DNA from: Actinomycetospora callitridis
GTDB lineage: Bacteria; Actinomycetota; Actinomycetes; Mycobacteriales; Pseudonocardiaceae
Direction: 5' to 3'
Assembly (NCBI RefSeq): GCF_028737265.1
Contig: NZ_JAQZAK010000003.1
Span: forward strand, 62,001 to 126,000
Length of the DNA stretch: 64,000 bases
Within the stretch, counting starts at the first letter, position 1. The number at the start of each line of letters is the position of its first letter. The position numbers were made by a program, and so were the translations under genes. Shown here in pieces: positions 9,036 through 18,587 of this stretch. Below the pieces are notes generated by a model. That model saw only the letters and a program-made list of their open reading frames with translations, had not been told where the DNA came from and did no database searches.

Positions 9036-10394
9036 TTACAAGGTCGCGATCAGTCGGTCGACGCGTTCGTCCACGGCGCGGAAGGGGTCCTTGCAGAGGA
9101 CGGTTCGCTGGGCCTGGTCGTTCAGTTTGAGGTGGACCCAATCCACGGTGAAATCTCTCCCGGCGGCCTGGGCGGCGGCGATGAAGTCGCCGCGCAGCTT
9201 CGCGCGGGTGCTCTGCGGCGGGGTGTCCTTGGCCGCCTCGATCTCGCCGTCGTCGGTGACGCGGTCGACCATGTCCTTGCGCTGGAGCAGGTCGAAGATG
9301 CCGCGACCACGACGGATGTCGTGGTAGGCGAGGTCGAGCTGGGCCACCCGGGGGCTCGACAGGCCGAGGTCGTGCTTGGAGCGGTAGCGCTGCACCAGGC
9401 GGTGCTTGATGGCCCAGTCGATCTCACGGTCGATCAGGGAGAGGTCCTGGCGCTCGACGGCGTCCAGCGTCCGGCCCCAGAGCTCGAGCACGCGCTCGGT
9501 GACCGGGTCCGAGCCGCGGCGGGCGACGTGCTCGACGGCGCGGGCGTGGTACTCGCGCTGGATGTCGAGCGCGCTGGCCTCCCGCCCGCCGGCCAGGCGC
9601 ACCGGGCGGCGTCCCGAGAGGTCGTGGCTGATCTCGCGGATGGCACGGATCGGGTTGTCGAGGGTGAAGTCCCGGAACTGCACGCCCTGCTCGATCATCT
9701 CGAGCACGAGGTGGGTGGTGCCCACCTTGAGCAGCGTGGTGACCTCGCTCATGTTCGAGTCGCCGACGATGACGTGCAGGCGGCGGTAGCGCTCGGCGTC
9801 GGCGTGCGGCTCGTCGCGGGTGTTGATGATCGGGCGCGAGCGCGTGGTCGCCGACGACACGCCCTCCCAGATGTGCTCCGCGCGCTGGGAGAGGCAGAAC
9901 ACCGCGCCCCGCGGCGTCTGCAGGACCTTCCCGGCGCCGGCGATGAGCTGGCGGGTCACGAGGAAGGGCAGCAGCACGTCCGCGATGCGGGAGAACTCCC
10001 CCGAACGGCCGACGAGGTAGTTCTCGTGGCAGCCGTAGGAGTTGCCCGCGGAGTCGGTGTTGTTCTTGAACAGGAAGATGTCGCCGCCGATGCCCTCGTC
10101 GGCCAGCCGCCGCTCGGCGTCGAGCAGCAGGTCCTCGAGGATTCGCTCCCCCGCCTTGTCGTGGGCGACCAGCTGGGTGAGCGAGTCGCACTCCGCGGTG
10201 GCGTACTCCGGGTGCGAGCCGACGTCGAGGTAGAGGCGCGAGCCGTTGCGCAGGAAGACGTTGGACGACCGCCCCCACGACACGACCCGGCGGAACAGGT
10301 AGCGGGCCACCTCGTCGGGCGAGAGTCGTCGCTGGCCGTGGAAGGTGCAGGTGACACCGAACTCGGTCTCGACCCCGTAAATCCTCCGCTGCAT
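9036..10394 (-). CDS. pafA: Pup--protein ligase PafA
   Basis: 452 residues, exactly the usual PafA length, when started at the ATG giving [15 protein letters not shown]; the frame is open further upstream but that part has no similarity. PafA is a carboxylate-amine ligase of the glutamine synthetase type. It phosphorylates the C-terminal Glu of Pup and forms an isopeptide bond to substrate lysines. Visible hallmarks are the nucleotide-binding strand GVETEFG (Glu near residue 9), the catalytic Asp57 in [13 protein letters not shown], the [18 protein letters not shown] loop, and the C-terminal [11 protein letters not shown] segment. It is paralogous to dop in this window. Confidence 0.97.
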   Translation of the reverse strand: MQRRIYGVETEFGVTCTFHGQRRLSPDEVARYLFRRVVSWGRSSNVFLRNGSRLYLDVGSHPEYATAECDSLTQLVAHDKAGERILEDLLLDAERRLADEGIGGDIFLFKNNTDSAGNSYGCHENYLVGRSGEFSRIADVLLPFLVTRQLIAGAGKVLQTPRGAVFCLSQRAEHIWEGVSSATTRSRPIINTRDEPHADAERYRRLHVIVGDSNMSEVTTLLKVGTTHLVLEMIEQGVQFRDFTLDNPIRAIREISHDLSGRRPVRLAGGREASALDIQREYHARAVEHVARRGSDPVTERVLELWGRTLDAVERQDLSLIDREIDWAIKHRLVQRYRSKHDLGLSSPRVAQLDLAYHDIRRGRGIFDLLQRKDMVDRVTDDGEIEAAKDTPPQSTRAKLRGDFIAAAQAAGRDFTVDWVHLKLNDQAQRTVLCKDPFRAVDERVDRLIATL

Positions 10395-10485
10395 GCGCAC
10401 CACCCTAAGCGTTCGAGGGGCCCTGTGATGCCCCGCGAGCGGCCGGGTCCCGGGTCTCCCCGACCGGATCACTACGGTCGGCCCC
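10395..10485. promoter_or_regulatory. Divergent intergenic region between pafA and the PAP2-kinase genes
   Basis: 91 bp separate the divergent starts of pafA (leftward) and the first PAP2/diacylglycerol-kinase fusion (rightward). Promoters for both must lie here or inside the neighbouring gene starts. I cannot identify a convincing -10/-35 pair by eye. Confidence 0.45.
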
Positions 10486-12078
10486 GTGGCACTCCCGGGA
10501 CGTGGACTGGCAACGGACTTCTCCCACGGCGTGGGACGACGGGTACGCCAGGGCGCGCGCGGCAGCCGGCGGCGCCTCGCGGACGTCAACGAGCAGGACT
10601 GCCGGATCACCACCGCCATCGGCGCGCTGCCCTACACGGCGGCGGACCCTGCGCTGGCCGCGCTGACCAGGTCGGCCAACCACAGCAAGCTCTGGTTCGG
10701 CGTCGCCGCCGTGCTCGCCGCCGGCACGCGCCACACCCGCCGCGGCGCCCTGCGCGGCACGCTGGCCATCACGGGGGCGAGCCTGCTGGCCAACGGCGTG
10801 CTCAAGCCCCTGGTCCCCCGGCGCCGGCCCGCGGCGGAGCTGCTCCCGGAGTACCGCTCGCTGGACTTCCCGCCCACGTCGTCCTCGTTCCCCTCCGGCC
10901 ACGCCGCCTCCGCCGCCGCGTTCGCCACCGCCGTGGCGATGGAGAGCCCGAAGGCCGCGACGTGGGTCGTGCCGCTGGCCCTGACCGTGGCGTACTCCCG
11001 GGTGCACGTCGGCGTGCACTGGACCAGCGACGTCGCCACCGGCGTGGCCCTCGGAGCCGGGGTGGCGCTGGCCACACGGCGCTGGCTACCGGTGCGCGAC
11101 ATCGACGAGGCCGCCGCCCGCCCCGTGGCCGGCGCGCCGAGCCTCCCCGACGGCGAGGGCCTGGTCGTCATGGTGAACAGCCGCTCGGGCAAGGCCGGCG
11201 TCGACCCGTACGACGAGCTCGTGAGCGCCCTGCCGCGCGCCCGGGTGCTGCGCCTCGAGGAGCACGCCGACCTGGCCGAGGCGCTCACCGACGCCGCCCG
11301 CCGGCCCGGGGTGCGGGCGCTGGGCATCGCCGGCGGTGACGGCTCCGTGGCCGCCGCCGCGCGGGTGGCCGAGGACCTCGACCTGCCCCTGGCCGTCGTG
11401 CCCGCCGGGACGCTCAACCACTTCGGGCGTGACGTCGGCGTCTACGACACCCAGGAGGCCGTGGACGCGACGGGCGCGGGCGAGGCCGTCGCCGTCGACC
11501 TCGGTGAGCTGCGCATCCACGCCGACGCCGAGGGCCGCCAGGAGCCCCAGCGCGTCGTCTTCGTCAACACCTCGGCGTTCGGTGGCTACCCCGAGATGGT
11601 CCGGCTCCGCGAGAAGTGGCAGCCGCGGTTCCGCAAATGGCCGTCGGCGGTGGCCGCTCTGCTGGTGACCCTCAAGCGCAGCCGGCCCATCCGCGTCCGC
11701 CTCAACGGCGTGGAGCGATCGGTGTGGATGCTGTTCGTCGGCAACGGGCCCTACGTGCCGACCGGGATGGTGCCGTCGTACCGGCCCCGTCTCGACACCG
11801 GCGTGCTGGAGGTCCGCTACCTGCGCGCCGACCGGCGCTTCGCCCGTGCCCGCGCCTTCGTGGCGCTGGCCACCGGCGTGCTCGGCCACAACCGGATCTA
11901 CCAGGAGAGCGCCATGCGGTCGCTGGACATCGAGCTGCTGGACGGTCCGGTCGAGGTCGCCGCCGACGGCGAGGTCGTCGGCAAGGGACAACGCCTGCGC
12001 TACCGGGTGGCCGACCACCCCGTGCCGATCTACCGCCGTGACGAGGCGCTGTGGCCGCACCGCGCCACCGCCCGCTGA
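10486..12078 (+). CDS. PAP2 phosphatase / diacylglycerol kinase-like fusion protein (copy 1)
   Basis: 530 residues. The N-terminal PAP2 domain (about 65-200) carries all three catalytic blocks: KPLVPRRRP (K-x6-RP), SFPSGHA (PSGH) and [12 protein letters not shown] (SR-x5-H-x3-D). A C-terminal DAGK-type lipid kinase domain (from about 220) has the nucleotide loop AGGDGSV and the [11 protein letters not shown] motif. Such fusions probably dephosphorylate a lipid phosphate or diphosphate and rephosphorylate a lipid alcohol at the membrane; the true substrate is unknown. The GTG start is used. A second, related gene begins 14 bp downstream, giving a tandem pair between the pafA and prc blocks. 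Confidence 0.9.
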   Translation: MALPGRGLATDFSHGVGRRVRQGARGSRRRLADVNEQDCRITTAIGALPYTAADPALAALTRSANHSKLWFGVAAVLAAGTRHTRRGALRGTLAITGASLLANGVLKPLVPRRRPAAELLPEYRSLDFPPTSSSFPSGHAASAAAFATAVAMESPKAATWVVPLALTVAYSRVHVGVHWTSDVATGVALGAGVALATRRWLPVRDIDEAAARPVAGAPSLPDGEGLVVMVNSRSGKAGVDPYDELVSALPRARVLRLEEHADLAEALTDAARRPGVRALGIAGGDGSVAAAARVAEDLDLPLAVVPAGTLNHFGRDVGVYDTQEAVDATGAGEAVAVDLGELRIHADAEGRQEPQRVVFVNTSAFGGYPEMVRLREKWQPRFRKWPSAVAALLVTLKRSRPIRVRLNGVERSVWMLFVGNGPYVPTGMVPSYRPRLDTGVLEVRYLRADRRFARARAFVALATGVLGHNRIYQESAMRSLDIELLDGPVEVAADGEVVGKGQRLRYRVADHPVPIYRRDEALWPHRATAR

Positions 12079-12092
12079 CCCGAAAGCATCCC

Positions 12093-13607
12093 GTGACCCC
12101 AGCCGTACACCCGGTCGTGGCCGCTCCCCGCTCCGACTCCCCCGCCTGGTCCTCCTGGCTCCAGCGCCTCGACCGCACCGCCGACCGCGGCCTCATCTGG
12201 GCCGCCGTGGCCGGTGGCCTCGTGGCCTCCGGGCGGGGGCCGCTGCGCCGCGCCGGCGTCCGCGGGATCCTGGCCGCCGCCGCCACCTCGACCGTCGCCC
12301 ACGCGCTGGCCAAGCCCCTGCTCCCCCGCTCCCGCCCGTGGTCGCGGCGCTTTCCCTCGGCCCACGCGGCGTCCTCGACGGCGTTCGTCACCGGCGCGGC
12401 CATGGAGTCCCCGGTGCTCGGGGCGGCGCTGGCGCCGCTCGCGATCGGGGTGTCGTCCGCCCGGGTGTCCCTCGGCGAGCGGACCTTCGCCGACGTGGCC
12501 GCCGGCGCGGTGCTCGGCGCCGGGATCGCGACCCTGACACGACGCTGGTGGCCCGTGGTGCGCCACGCCCCGGCCCGCGCCCGTCCCGCGGGCGGTGCCC
12601 CGGCCCTGGGTGACGGCGCGGGGCTCGTCATCGTCGCCAACCGGTCCGCCGGCACCCCGGGCCCGCTCGAGACCCTCGGCCAGATCGTGGCGCCGGTGGT
12701 CGGGGTCGGCGTGGACGAGGACGAGGAGGACCCGATCGCCGAGGTGCACGCCGAGATCCACGCGGTGCTCCCGAAGGCCCAGGTCGTCATCCCGACGCCG
12801 GGCGAGGACTTCGTCGTCGACGTGGAGGCCGCCCTCGACCGCCCGATGGTCGACGGCAGCGCCACCCGCGCGATCGGCGTGGCCGGCGGCGACGGCTCGG
12901 TGGCGGCCCTGGCCGGGCTGGCCCAGCGCCGCCACGTCCCCCTGGTCGTCCTGCCCGAGGGCACGCTCAACCACTTCGCCCGCGACGTCGGCATCGACGA
13001 CTCGCCCTCGGCGCTGGCCGCCGCCCGCGACGGCGACGCGGTGCTCGTCGACGTCGGGCTCGTCGACATCACCCCCGCCGAGGGCGAGGAGCGCACCGTC
13101 GCGTTCGTCAACACGGCCAGCCTCGGCGGCTACCCCGACATGGTCAAGCTGCGCGAGGACTGGGAGGAGCAGTGGGGCAAGTGGCCGTCGGCGGCCATGG
13201 CCCTCGTGCGGGTGCTCGCCGAGGCGACCCCGCTCGTCGTCGAGATCGACGGCCGGCGGCAGAGCCTGTGGCTCCTGTTCGTCGGCAACGGCGGCTACCA
13301 GCCGCGCGGCATGGCCCCGCTGTCCCGCCCGCGACTCGACGCGCGGGTGCTCGACGTCCGCTACCTGCGCGCCGACGTGCCGTTCTCCCGCACCCGGTTC
13401 ATGATCTCGGTCCTCGCCGGCACCCTCGCCCGTAGCCGCGTCTACGTGGCGAACACGAGGACGCGGCTGTCGGTACGCGTGGTGGGCCCGCCGGTCGGCC
13501 TGGCCACCGACGGCGAGGTGCAGCCCGACAGCGAGCGCTTCGTCTTCCGGATCGCGCCCAAACCGGTGCCGGTGTACCGGTCGCGGGAGGAGATCCCGCG
13601 ACCGTAG
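12093..13607 (+). CDS. PAP2 / diacylglycerol kinase-like fusion protein (copy 2, degenerate PAP2 site)
   Basis: 504 residues from the GTG 14 bp after copy 1. Architecture matches copy 1, with DAGK motifs AGGDGSV and PEGTLNHFARD intact. In the PAP2 part KPLLPRSRP is kept, PSGH has become PSAH, and the third block reads ARVSLGERTFAD, so the nucleophilic His is Arg and the leading Ser is Ala. The phosphatase half is therefore probably inactive while the kinase half looks functional. The gene ends 7 bp from the convergent end of prcA. A short extra acidic stretch (GVDEDEEDP) follows the linker. Confidence 0.88.
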   Translation: MTPAVHPVVAAPRSDSPAWSSWLQRLDRTADRGLIWAAVAGGLVASGRGPLRRAGVRGILAAAATSTVAHALAKPLLPRSRPWSRRFPSAHAASSTAFVTGAAMESPVLGAALAPLAIGVSSARVSLGERTFADVAAGAVLGAGIATLTRRWWPVVRHAPARARPAGGAPALGDGAGLVIVANRSAGTPGPLETLGQIVAPVVGVGVDEDEEDPIAEVHAEIHAVLPKAQVVIPTPGEDFVVDVEAALDRPMVDGSATRAIGVAGGDGSVAALAGLAQRRHVPLVVLPEGTLNHFARDVGIDDSPSALAAARDGDAVLVDVGLVDITPAEGEERTVAFVNTASLGGYPDMVKLREDWEEQWGKWPSAAMALVRVLAEATPLVVEIDGRRQSLWLLFVGNGGYQPRGMAPLSRPRLDARVLDVRYLRADVPFSRTRFMISVLAGTLARSRVYVANTRTRLSVRVVGPPVGLATDGEVQPDSERFVFRIAPKPVPVYRSREEIPRP

Positions 13608-13614
13608 GGGGCGC

Positions 13615-14415
13615 TCAGGCCTGCGGGTCGGCGCCGCCGGCGCCGGAGACCTCGTCGCCCGCGCCGGTGTCCTCGGCCGGGGTCTCCTCGGCGGCGGGGC
13701 TCTCGTCGCCGGGAAGCAGGGCCGCGAGGGCGGCGCCGGTGACCCGGCGGAACGTGCGGCGGGGACGGCGGGCGCGGTCGAGGACGGCGACCTCGAGCGC
13801 GTCGACGCCGAGGGTCTCGGCGGTCGAGGAGGTCGAGGCGGTCCCGTTCTGCGCCTGCAGCGCCTCGAGGGCGATGCGCAGCGCGTCGCGCATCTCGAGG
13901 TCCGGCTCGTACGACGAGCGCAGCGCCGCGCTGATGGGCTCGGTGGTGCCGCCCATGACCACGAAGCGGGGCTCGTCGGAGATCGACCCGTCGTAGGTGA
14001 TGCGGAACATCTGGTCGCGCTCCGGCGTCGCCCCGACCTCGGCCACGCACAGCTCCACCTCGAACGGCTTCTGCTGCTCGATGAAGCTCGCCCCGAGGAT
14101 CTGGGCGTAGGCGTTGGCCAGCGAGCGGCCGGAGACGTCGCGCCGGTCGTAGGAGTAGCCGCGGACGTCGGCGAAGCGGATGCCGGCCGTGCGCAGGTTC
14201 TCGAACTCGTTGTAGCGCCCGACCGCGGCGAACCCCAGCGAGTCGTAGATCTCCGAGACCTTGCGCAAGGAGTTCGAGCGGTTCTCCGCCACGAACAGCA
14301 CGCCGCCGGCGAAGGTCAGCACGACGACGCTGCGCCCGCGCGCGATGCCCTTGCGCGCGAGCTCCGAGCGGTCGCGCATCAGCTGGTCGACCGACGCGTA
14401 GAACGGCATCGTCAT
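13615..14415 (-). CDS. prcA: Proteasome subunit alpha PrcA
   Basis: 266 residues, a 20S proteasome alpha subunit: N-terminal gate helix ([23 protein letters not shown]), the [21 protein letters not shown] core and a conserved NTN-hydrolase fold without the catalytic Thr. Seven copies form each outer ring that gates access and docks the ARC/Mpa ATPase. The C-terminus is an acidic Ala/Glu/Gly-rich tail of about 35 residues. It is the last gene of the dop-pup-prcB-prcA run, 91 bp after prcB, with a tandem repeat in between. Confidence 0.97.
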   Translation of the reverse strand: MTMPFYASVDQLMRDRSELARKGIARGRSVVVLTFAGGVLFVAENRSNSLRKVSEIYDSLGFAAVGRYNEFENLRTAGIRFADVRGYSYDRRDVSGRSLANAYAQILGASFIEQQKPFEVELCVAEVGATPERDQMFRITYDGSISDEPRFVVMGGTTEPISAALRSSYEPDLEMRDALRIALEALQAQNGTASTSSTAETLGVDALEVAVLDRARRPRRTFRRVTGAALAALLPGDESPAAEETPAEDTGAGDEVSGAGGADPQA

Positions 14416-14431
14416 GGCGGGGAGCGCTCCT

Positions 14432-14480
14432 GGGGTCGGGCGGTCGGGTGGGGTCGGGCGGTCGGGTGGGGTCGGGCGGG
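14432..14480. repeat. 18-bp tandem repeat in the prcB-prcA gap
   Basis: The unit ggggtcgggcggtcgggt occurs twice perfectly (14432-14449, 14450-14467) followed by a partial third copy. The minus-strand transcript reads as C-rich, so the DNA coding strand here is cytosine-rich and the other strand G-rich with several GGG runs. It separates prcB from prcA in a place where these genes often overlap or abut. Confidence 0.85.
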
Positions 14481-14506
14481 AGGGGGTGCTGTCCGGTGGG
14501 TGCGGC

Positions 14507-15343
14507 TCAGCCGCCGGGCTTCTCGCGGCGGTCGGCGACGACGGCCTCGGCGACCGCGGCCGTCTCCTCCTGCGGCAGCATCGTGGCGCCCTCGGCGTCG
14601 ATGGTGACCACGATCGGGTAGATCGCGCGGATGGTGTCCGGTCCGCCGGTGGCGCTGTCGTCGTCGGCGGCGTCGTAGAGCGCCTCGACGAGCGTGCGCA
14701 CGCAGTCGGCGGCCGATGCGGACGGGTCGTGGCGCTTCTTCAGCGACGACTTCGCGAACAGCGACCCCGAGCCGACGCCGGCGTAGTCGGTCTCCTCGTT
14801 GCGGCTGCCGACGACGTCGTAGGAGACGATCCGCCCGGCGCGGGCCGGGTCGGCCGCGTCGAGGTCGTAGCCCACGAACAGCGGCACGAACGACAGACCC
14901 TGCATCGCGGCGCCGAGGTTGCCCCGCACCATGCCGGCGAGCTTGTTCGCCTTGCCGTCGAAGGTGAGCTGGACACCCTCGAGCTTCTCGTAGTGCTGCA
15001 GCTCGACCGCGAACAGCCGGACCGCCTCGACGGCCAGCCCGGCCGTGCCCGCGATGCCCGCCGCCGAGTAGTCGTCGGTGACGTAGACCTTCTGCATGTC
15101 GCGCGACGAGATGAGGTTGCCCATCGTGGCGCGACGGTCGCCGGCGATCGCGACGCCGCCGTCGTAGACCGCGGCGACGATCGTCGTGCCGTGCGCGGCG
15201 GCGACGTGCCCCGCCTGCTCGGCCGTCACGGGCCGGGCGTTCGCCCCCGGCAGGAGGTCGGGCCGGACCTCGCGCAGGAAATCGACGAACGAGGCCGTCC
15301 CGGCCTGGAAGTAGGCCGGGTGCAGGGCCGACGAGGGCTCCAT
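14507..15343 (-). CDS. prcB: Proteasome subunit beta PrcB
   Basis: 278 residues, a 20S proteasome beta subunit made as a precursor. The propeptide is about 52 residues; cleavage between Gly52 and Thr53 in [16 protein letters not shown] would expose the catalytic N-terminal Thr. The conserved GDRRATMG and Lys of the active site follow. It forms the two inner rings of the PrcAB chamber that degrades pupylated proteins. The start is an ATG just before the propeptide. A 146-bp gap separates it from pup. Confidence 0.97.
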   Translation of the reverse strand: MEPSSALHPAYFQAGTASFVDFLREVRPDLLPGANARPVTAEQAGHVAAAHGTTIVAAVYDGGVAIAGDRRATMGNLISSRDMQKVYVTDDYSAAGIAGTAGLAVEAVRLFAVELQHYEKLEGVQLTFDGKANKLAGMVRGNLGAAMQGLSFVPLFVGYDLDAADPARAGRIVSYDVVGSRNEETDYAGVGSGSLFAKSSLKKRHDPSASAADCVRTLVEALYDAADDDSATGGPDTIRAIYPIVVTIDAEGATMLPQEETAAVAEAVVADRREKPGG

Positions 15344-15489
15344 CGGTGGGGGCGCTCCTAGGCAGGTCGGGTGGGCTGGGTGGGTCTGTCGGGTGATGGA
15401 ACACCGCCCCCGAGACCCGGCGTACCGGGCCGCGGGGGCGGCAGGGTTCTCGATGGTTCCGGCGCGGGCTGCGAGCCTCCGCCGGGAGG

Positions 15490-15684
15490 TTACTGGCCGC
15501 CCTTCTGGACGTACGCGCGGACGAAGTCCTCGGCGTTCTCCTCGAGCACGTCGTCGATCTCGTCGAGGATCGTGTCCACGTCCTCGCCGAGCTTCTCGCG
15601 GCGTTCCTGGCCGGCGGCGGTCGAGTCCTCGCCGCCGTCGCCGTCGTCGCCCCCGCCCTGCCGCTGGGTCTGTTCCTGCGCCAT
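15490..15684 (-). CDS. pup: Prokaryotic ubiquitin-like protein Pup
   Basis: 64 residues from the internal ATG giving MAQEQTQRQGG; the longer open frame upstream is discarded because Pup proteins start this way. The protein is disordered and acidic at the N-terminus, with a central helix-forming region (LGEDVDTILDEIDDVLEENA) that binds ARC/Mpa, and ends in KGGQ. The C-terminal Gln must be deamidated by Dop to Glu before PafA can attach it to lysines. It lies 76 bp downstream of dop and is probably cotranscribed with it. Confidence 0.97.
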   Translation of the reverse strand: MAQEQTQRQGGGDDGDGGEDSTAAGQERREKLGEDVDTILDEIDDVLEENAEDFVRAYVQKGGQ

Positions 15685-15760
15685 GGCTGCCTCCCGGGTC
15701 CTCGGTACTGCAGGTCGAACCCTACCCATCGAGAGCGACATCCGCCCGTACCGCGGATCA

Positions 15761-17278
15761 TTAGCCCCGCGTCAGGGCCTCGACCAGCGCGCTGGCGTCC
15801 GCGGAGTTGTCGATGAGCTCACCGACGTGCCCGCGCGTGCCGCGCAGGGGCTCCAGGGTCGGGATCCGCACCAGGGACTCGCGTCCGAGGTCGAAGATGA
15901 CCGAGTCCCACGACGCCGCGGCCACCTCGCCGGGGTAGCGCTCGAGGCAGCGGCCGCGGAAGTAGGCCCGCGTGTCCTCCGGCGGGTTGGTGACCGCGGC
16001 GCGGACGGCCTCCTCGTCGACCAGCCGCTTGATCGAGCCGCGGGAGACCAGGCGGTTGTAGAGACCCTTGGCCTGACGGACGTCGGCGTACTGCAGGTCG
16101 ATGAGGTGCAGCTTCGGGGAGTCCCACGGCAGATTGTCGCGCTGCTGGTAGCTCTGCAGCAGGTTGAGCTTGGCCACCCAGTCGAGGCGGTCGGCGCAGC
16201 GCAGCGGGTCGGTGCCGAGGTCGTCGAGGACCTGCTGCCAGATGTCGAGCACCTCGCGGGTCATCGGGTCGATCTCGCCGTCCTGCGTGGTCTCCTCGTG
16301 CTTCCAGGCGCGCTCGAGGTAGGCGTGCTGGATGTCGAGCGCGGTCATCTTGCGCCCGTCGGAGAGCTCGACGACGGTCTTCAGCGTCGGGTCGTGGCTG
16401 ATGCGGTGCACCGAGCGCACCGGCTCGAGCAGGCGCAGGTCGTCGAAGCGGACCCCGCCCTCGATCATCGAGAGCACCAGCGCCGCGGTGCCGCACTTGA
16501 GGAACGTCGAGTACTCGGCCAGCGTCGCGTCGCCGATGATGACGTGCAGCCTGCGGTACTTGTCGGCGTCGGCGTGGGGCTCGTCGCGGGTGTTGATGAT
16601 GCCGCGCTTGAGCGTGGTCTCCAGCCCGACCTCGACCTCGATGTAGTCGGCGCGCTGGGAGAGCTGGAAGCCGGCCTCGTCGCCCGAGGCGCCGAGCCCG
16701 ACGCGGCCGGCGCCGGAGACGACCTGCCGCGACGCGAAGAACGGCGTCAGGCCGGTGATGATCGTCGGGAACGGCGTCTGGCGGGCGCAGAGGTAGTTCT
16801 CGTGCGAGCCGTAGCTCGCGCCCTTGCCGTCGATGTTGTTCTTGTAGAGCTGGATGCGCGGGGTGCCCGGGACGGTGGCGGCGCGCTCGGCGGCGTCCTC
16901 CATGACCCGCTCGCCCGCCTTGTCCCAGATGACGGCGTCGCGCGGGGTGGTCACCTCGGGAGCGGAGAACTCCGGGTGCGCGTGGTCGACGTAGAGCCGG
17001 GCACCGTTGGTGAGGATGACGTTGGCGGCGCCGAGGTCGTCGAGGTCGCCGGTGTCCGGCGGCGGGCCCGCGCTCGGCCCGAGGTCGAACCCGCGGGCGT
17101 CACGCAGCGGCGACTCGACCTCGTAGTCCCAGCGGGCGCGGCGCGCGCGGGGCACGTCGGCCGCCGCGGCGTAGGCCAGCACGATCTGGGTCGAGGTGAT
17201 CACCGGGTTCGCCGCCGGGTCGCCGGGGACGGAGATGCCGTACTCGATCTCGGTGCCCATGATGCGGCGCGCGGTCAT
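15761..17278 (-). CDS. dop: Pup deamidase/depupylase Dop
   Basis: 505 residues, the usual Dop length, starting [20 protein letters not shown]. Dop converts the C-terminal Gln of Pup to Glu and also removes Pup from substrates. It shares the PafA fold: a nucleotide-binding GTEIEYG strand, a catalytic Asp in [16 protein letters not shown], and a [18 protein letters not shown] loop. The Dop-specific loop after the first strands (about residues 40-80, variable and Gly/Pro-rich) distinguishes it from PafA. It is the first gene of the dop-pup-prcB-prcA run. Confidence 0.97.
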   Translation of the reverse strand: MTARRIMGTEIEYGISVPGDPAANPVITSTQIVLAYAAAADVPRARRARWDYEVESPLRDARGFDLGPSAGPPPDTGDLDDLGAANVILTNGARLYVDHAHPEFSAPEVTTPRDAVIWDKAGERVMEDAAERAATVPGTPRIQLYKNNIDGKGASYGSHENYLCARQTPFPTIITGLTPFFASRQVVSGAGRVGLGASGDEAGFQLSQRADYIEVEVGLETTLKRGIINTRDEPHADADKYRRLHVIIGDATLAEYSTFLKCGTAALVLSMIEGGVRFDDLRLLEPVRSVHRISHDPTLKTVVELSDGRKMTALDIQHAYLERAWKHEETTQDGEIDPMTREVLDIWQQVLDDLGTDPLRCADRLDWVAKLNLLQSYQQRDNLPWDSPKLHLIDLQYADVRQAKGLYNRLVSRGSIKRLVDEEAVRAAVTNPPEDTRAYFRGRCLERYPGEVAAASWDSVIFDLGRESLVRIPTLEPLRGTRGHVGELIDNSADASALVEALTRG

Positions 17279-17288
17279 GCTCTCGACC

Positions 17289-18587
17289 CTACGGGTGCGA
17301 CGGGCGCGCGGCCTGCTCCGACCCGGGGCCCCGTCCCGGGCCCCGCCACAGGACCGCGAACACCACCGCGCCCGCCACGACCGCCCCCGCCATCGTCGCC
17401 GCCATGGGCACCGCGGAGCGGCCGCCGGCGATCCCGACGAGCGGGGCCGTGCCCGCCCCGACCAGGAACTGGGCGGTGCCGAGCAGCGCCGACGCGCTCC
17501 CGGCGTGCTCGGGGTGGTCGGCCAGGGTGAGCGTCGTCGCGTTCGGCAGGACGAACCCGACGCCGATCACGGTCACGACGAGGCCCGCGAGGATGCCGGC
17601 CAGGCCCACGTCGAGCAGCGCCGACGCCAGGAGCACGCCCGTGCCGGTGAGCGCGACGCCCAGCCCGACGACGAGCAGCCGCTCCGGGCGCACCCGCCCC
17701 GAGCCGGCGAGACGGCCCGCCACCTGCACCGACGCGACGATGGCCACCGAGTTGGCCGCGAACACCCCGGAGAACCCCTGCGGCGAGAGCCCGTAGAGCT
17801 CCTGCAGCACGAAGGTCGAGCCCGAGATGTAGGCGAACATGGCCGCGAACAGCAGGCCGGCGGCCAGGACGCAGGCCAGGACCCGCCGGTCGGAGAGCAG
17901 CACGCGGAACGAGGCCGCGGTGGCCGCCGCGCTCCCCGCGCGACGCCGGGACCGGGGCAGCGACTCGCGCACCAGCAGCAGTACCGCGACGCCGGCGAGG
18001 GCTCCGTAGACGGCCAGCACGACGAACACCCCGCGCCAGCTCGTCACGCGCAGCAGCTGGCCGCCGAGCACCGGCGCGACGATCGGTGCCACCCCGGAGA
18101 CGAGCATCAGCGTCGCGAACGAGCGCGCGGACGACGTCGCGTCGCTGGTGTCGCGCACCACGGCGCGCGCCACGACGATCCCCACGGCCCCGAGCAGGCC
18201 CTGCGCCAGGCGCAGCCCGATCAGGACCTCCACGCTCGGCGCCACCGCGCACAGCACCGAGGCGACCGCGAACCCGGCCGACCCGATCAGCATCGGGCGC
18301 CGCCGTCCCAGCACGTCGGACAGGGGGCCCGCGATCAGCTGGCCCAGCGCCAGCCCGACCAGGCAGGCGGTCAGCGAGAGCTGGGTGACCGACGGCGTCG
18401 TGGCCAGGTCCGCGGTGAGCGCGGGCAGGGCCGGCAGGTAGGTGTCCAGCGACAGCGGGGCGGCGGCGGTCAGCGCACCGAGCACCACCAGCCGGGCGCG
18501 GTGCGCGCGCCTGCTGACGGTCGGGCTGCCGTTCCGGTCCTCCCCCGCCCCTGCCGCCGGACCTCCCGACGGGGCGGGCCCGGTCAC
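17289..18587 (-). CDS. Bcr/CflA-family MFS drug exporter
   Basis: 432 residues with about 12 hydrophobic segments. The N-terminal signature [22 protein letters not shown] and the loop [13 protein letters not shown] are typical of the Bcr/CflA drug:H+ antiporter group. It probably exports small toxic compounds across the inner membrane; the substrate cannot be told. The GTG start overlaps the stop of the lipase-like gene by 4 bp, so the two are translationally coupled. It lies 10 bp from dop and is not part of the conserved proteasome set. Confidence 0.85.
   Translation of the reverse strand: MTGPAPSGGPAAGAGEDRNGSPTVSRRAHRARLVVLGALTAAAPLSLDTYLPALPALTADLATTPSVTQLSLTACLVGLALGQLIAGPLSDVLGRRRPMLIGSAGFAVASVLCAVAPSVEVLIGLRLAQGLLGAVGIVVARAVVRDTSDATSSARSFATLMLVSGVAPIVAPVLGGQLLRVTSWRGVFVVLAVYGALAGVAVLLLVRESLPRSRRRAGSAAATAASFRVLLSDRRVLACVLAAGLLFAAMFAYISGSTFVLQELYGLSPQGFSGVFAANSVAIVASVQVAGRLAGSGRVRPERLLVVGLGVALTGTGVLLASALLDVGLAGILAGLVVTVIGVGFVLPNATTLTLADHPEHAGSASALLGTAQFLVGAGTAPLVGIAGGRSAVPMAATMAGAVVAGAVVFAVLWRGPGRGPGSEQAARPSHP

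Noticed and set aside
9036..17278. pafA and dop as a recent tandem duplication
   Set aside because: They are ancient paralogues with distinct, family-specific loops and different roles, found in all Pup-bearing actinobacteria.
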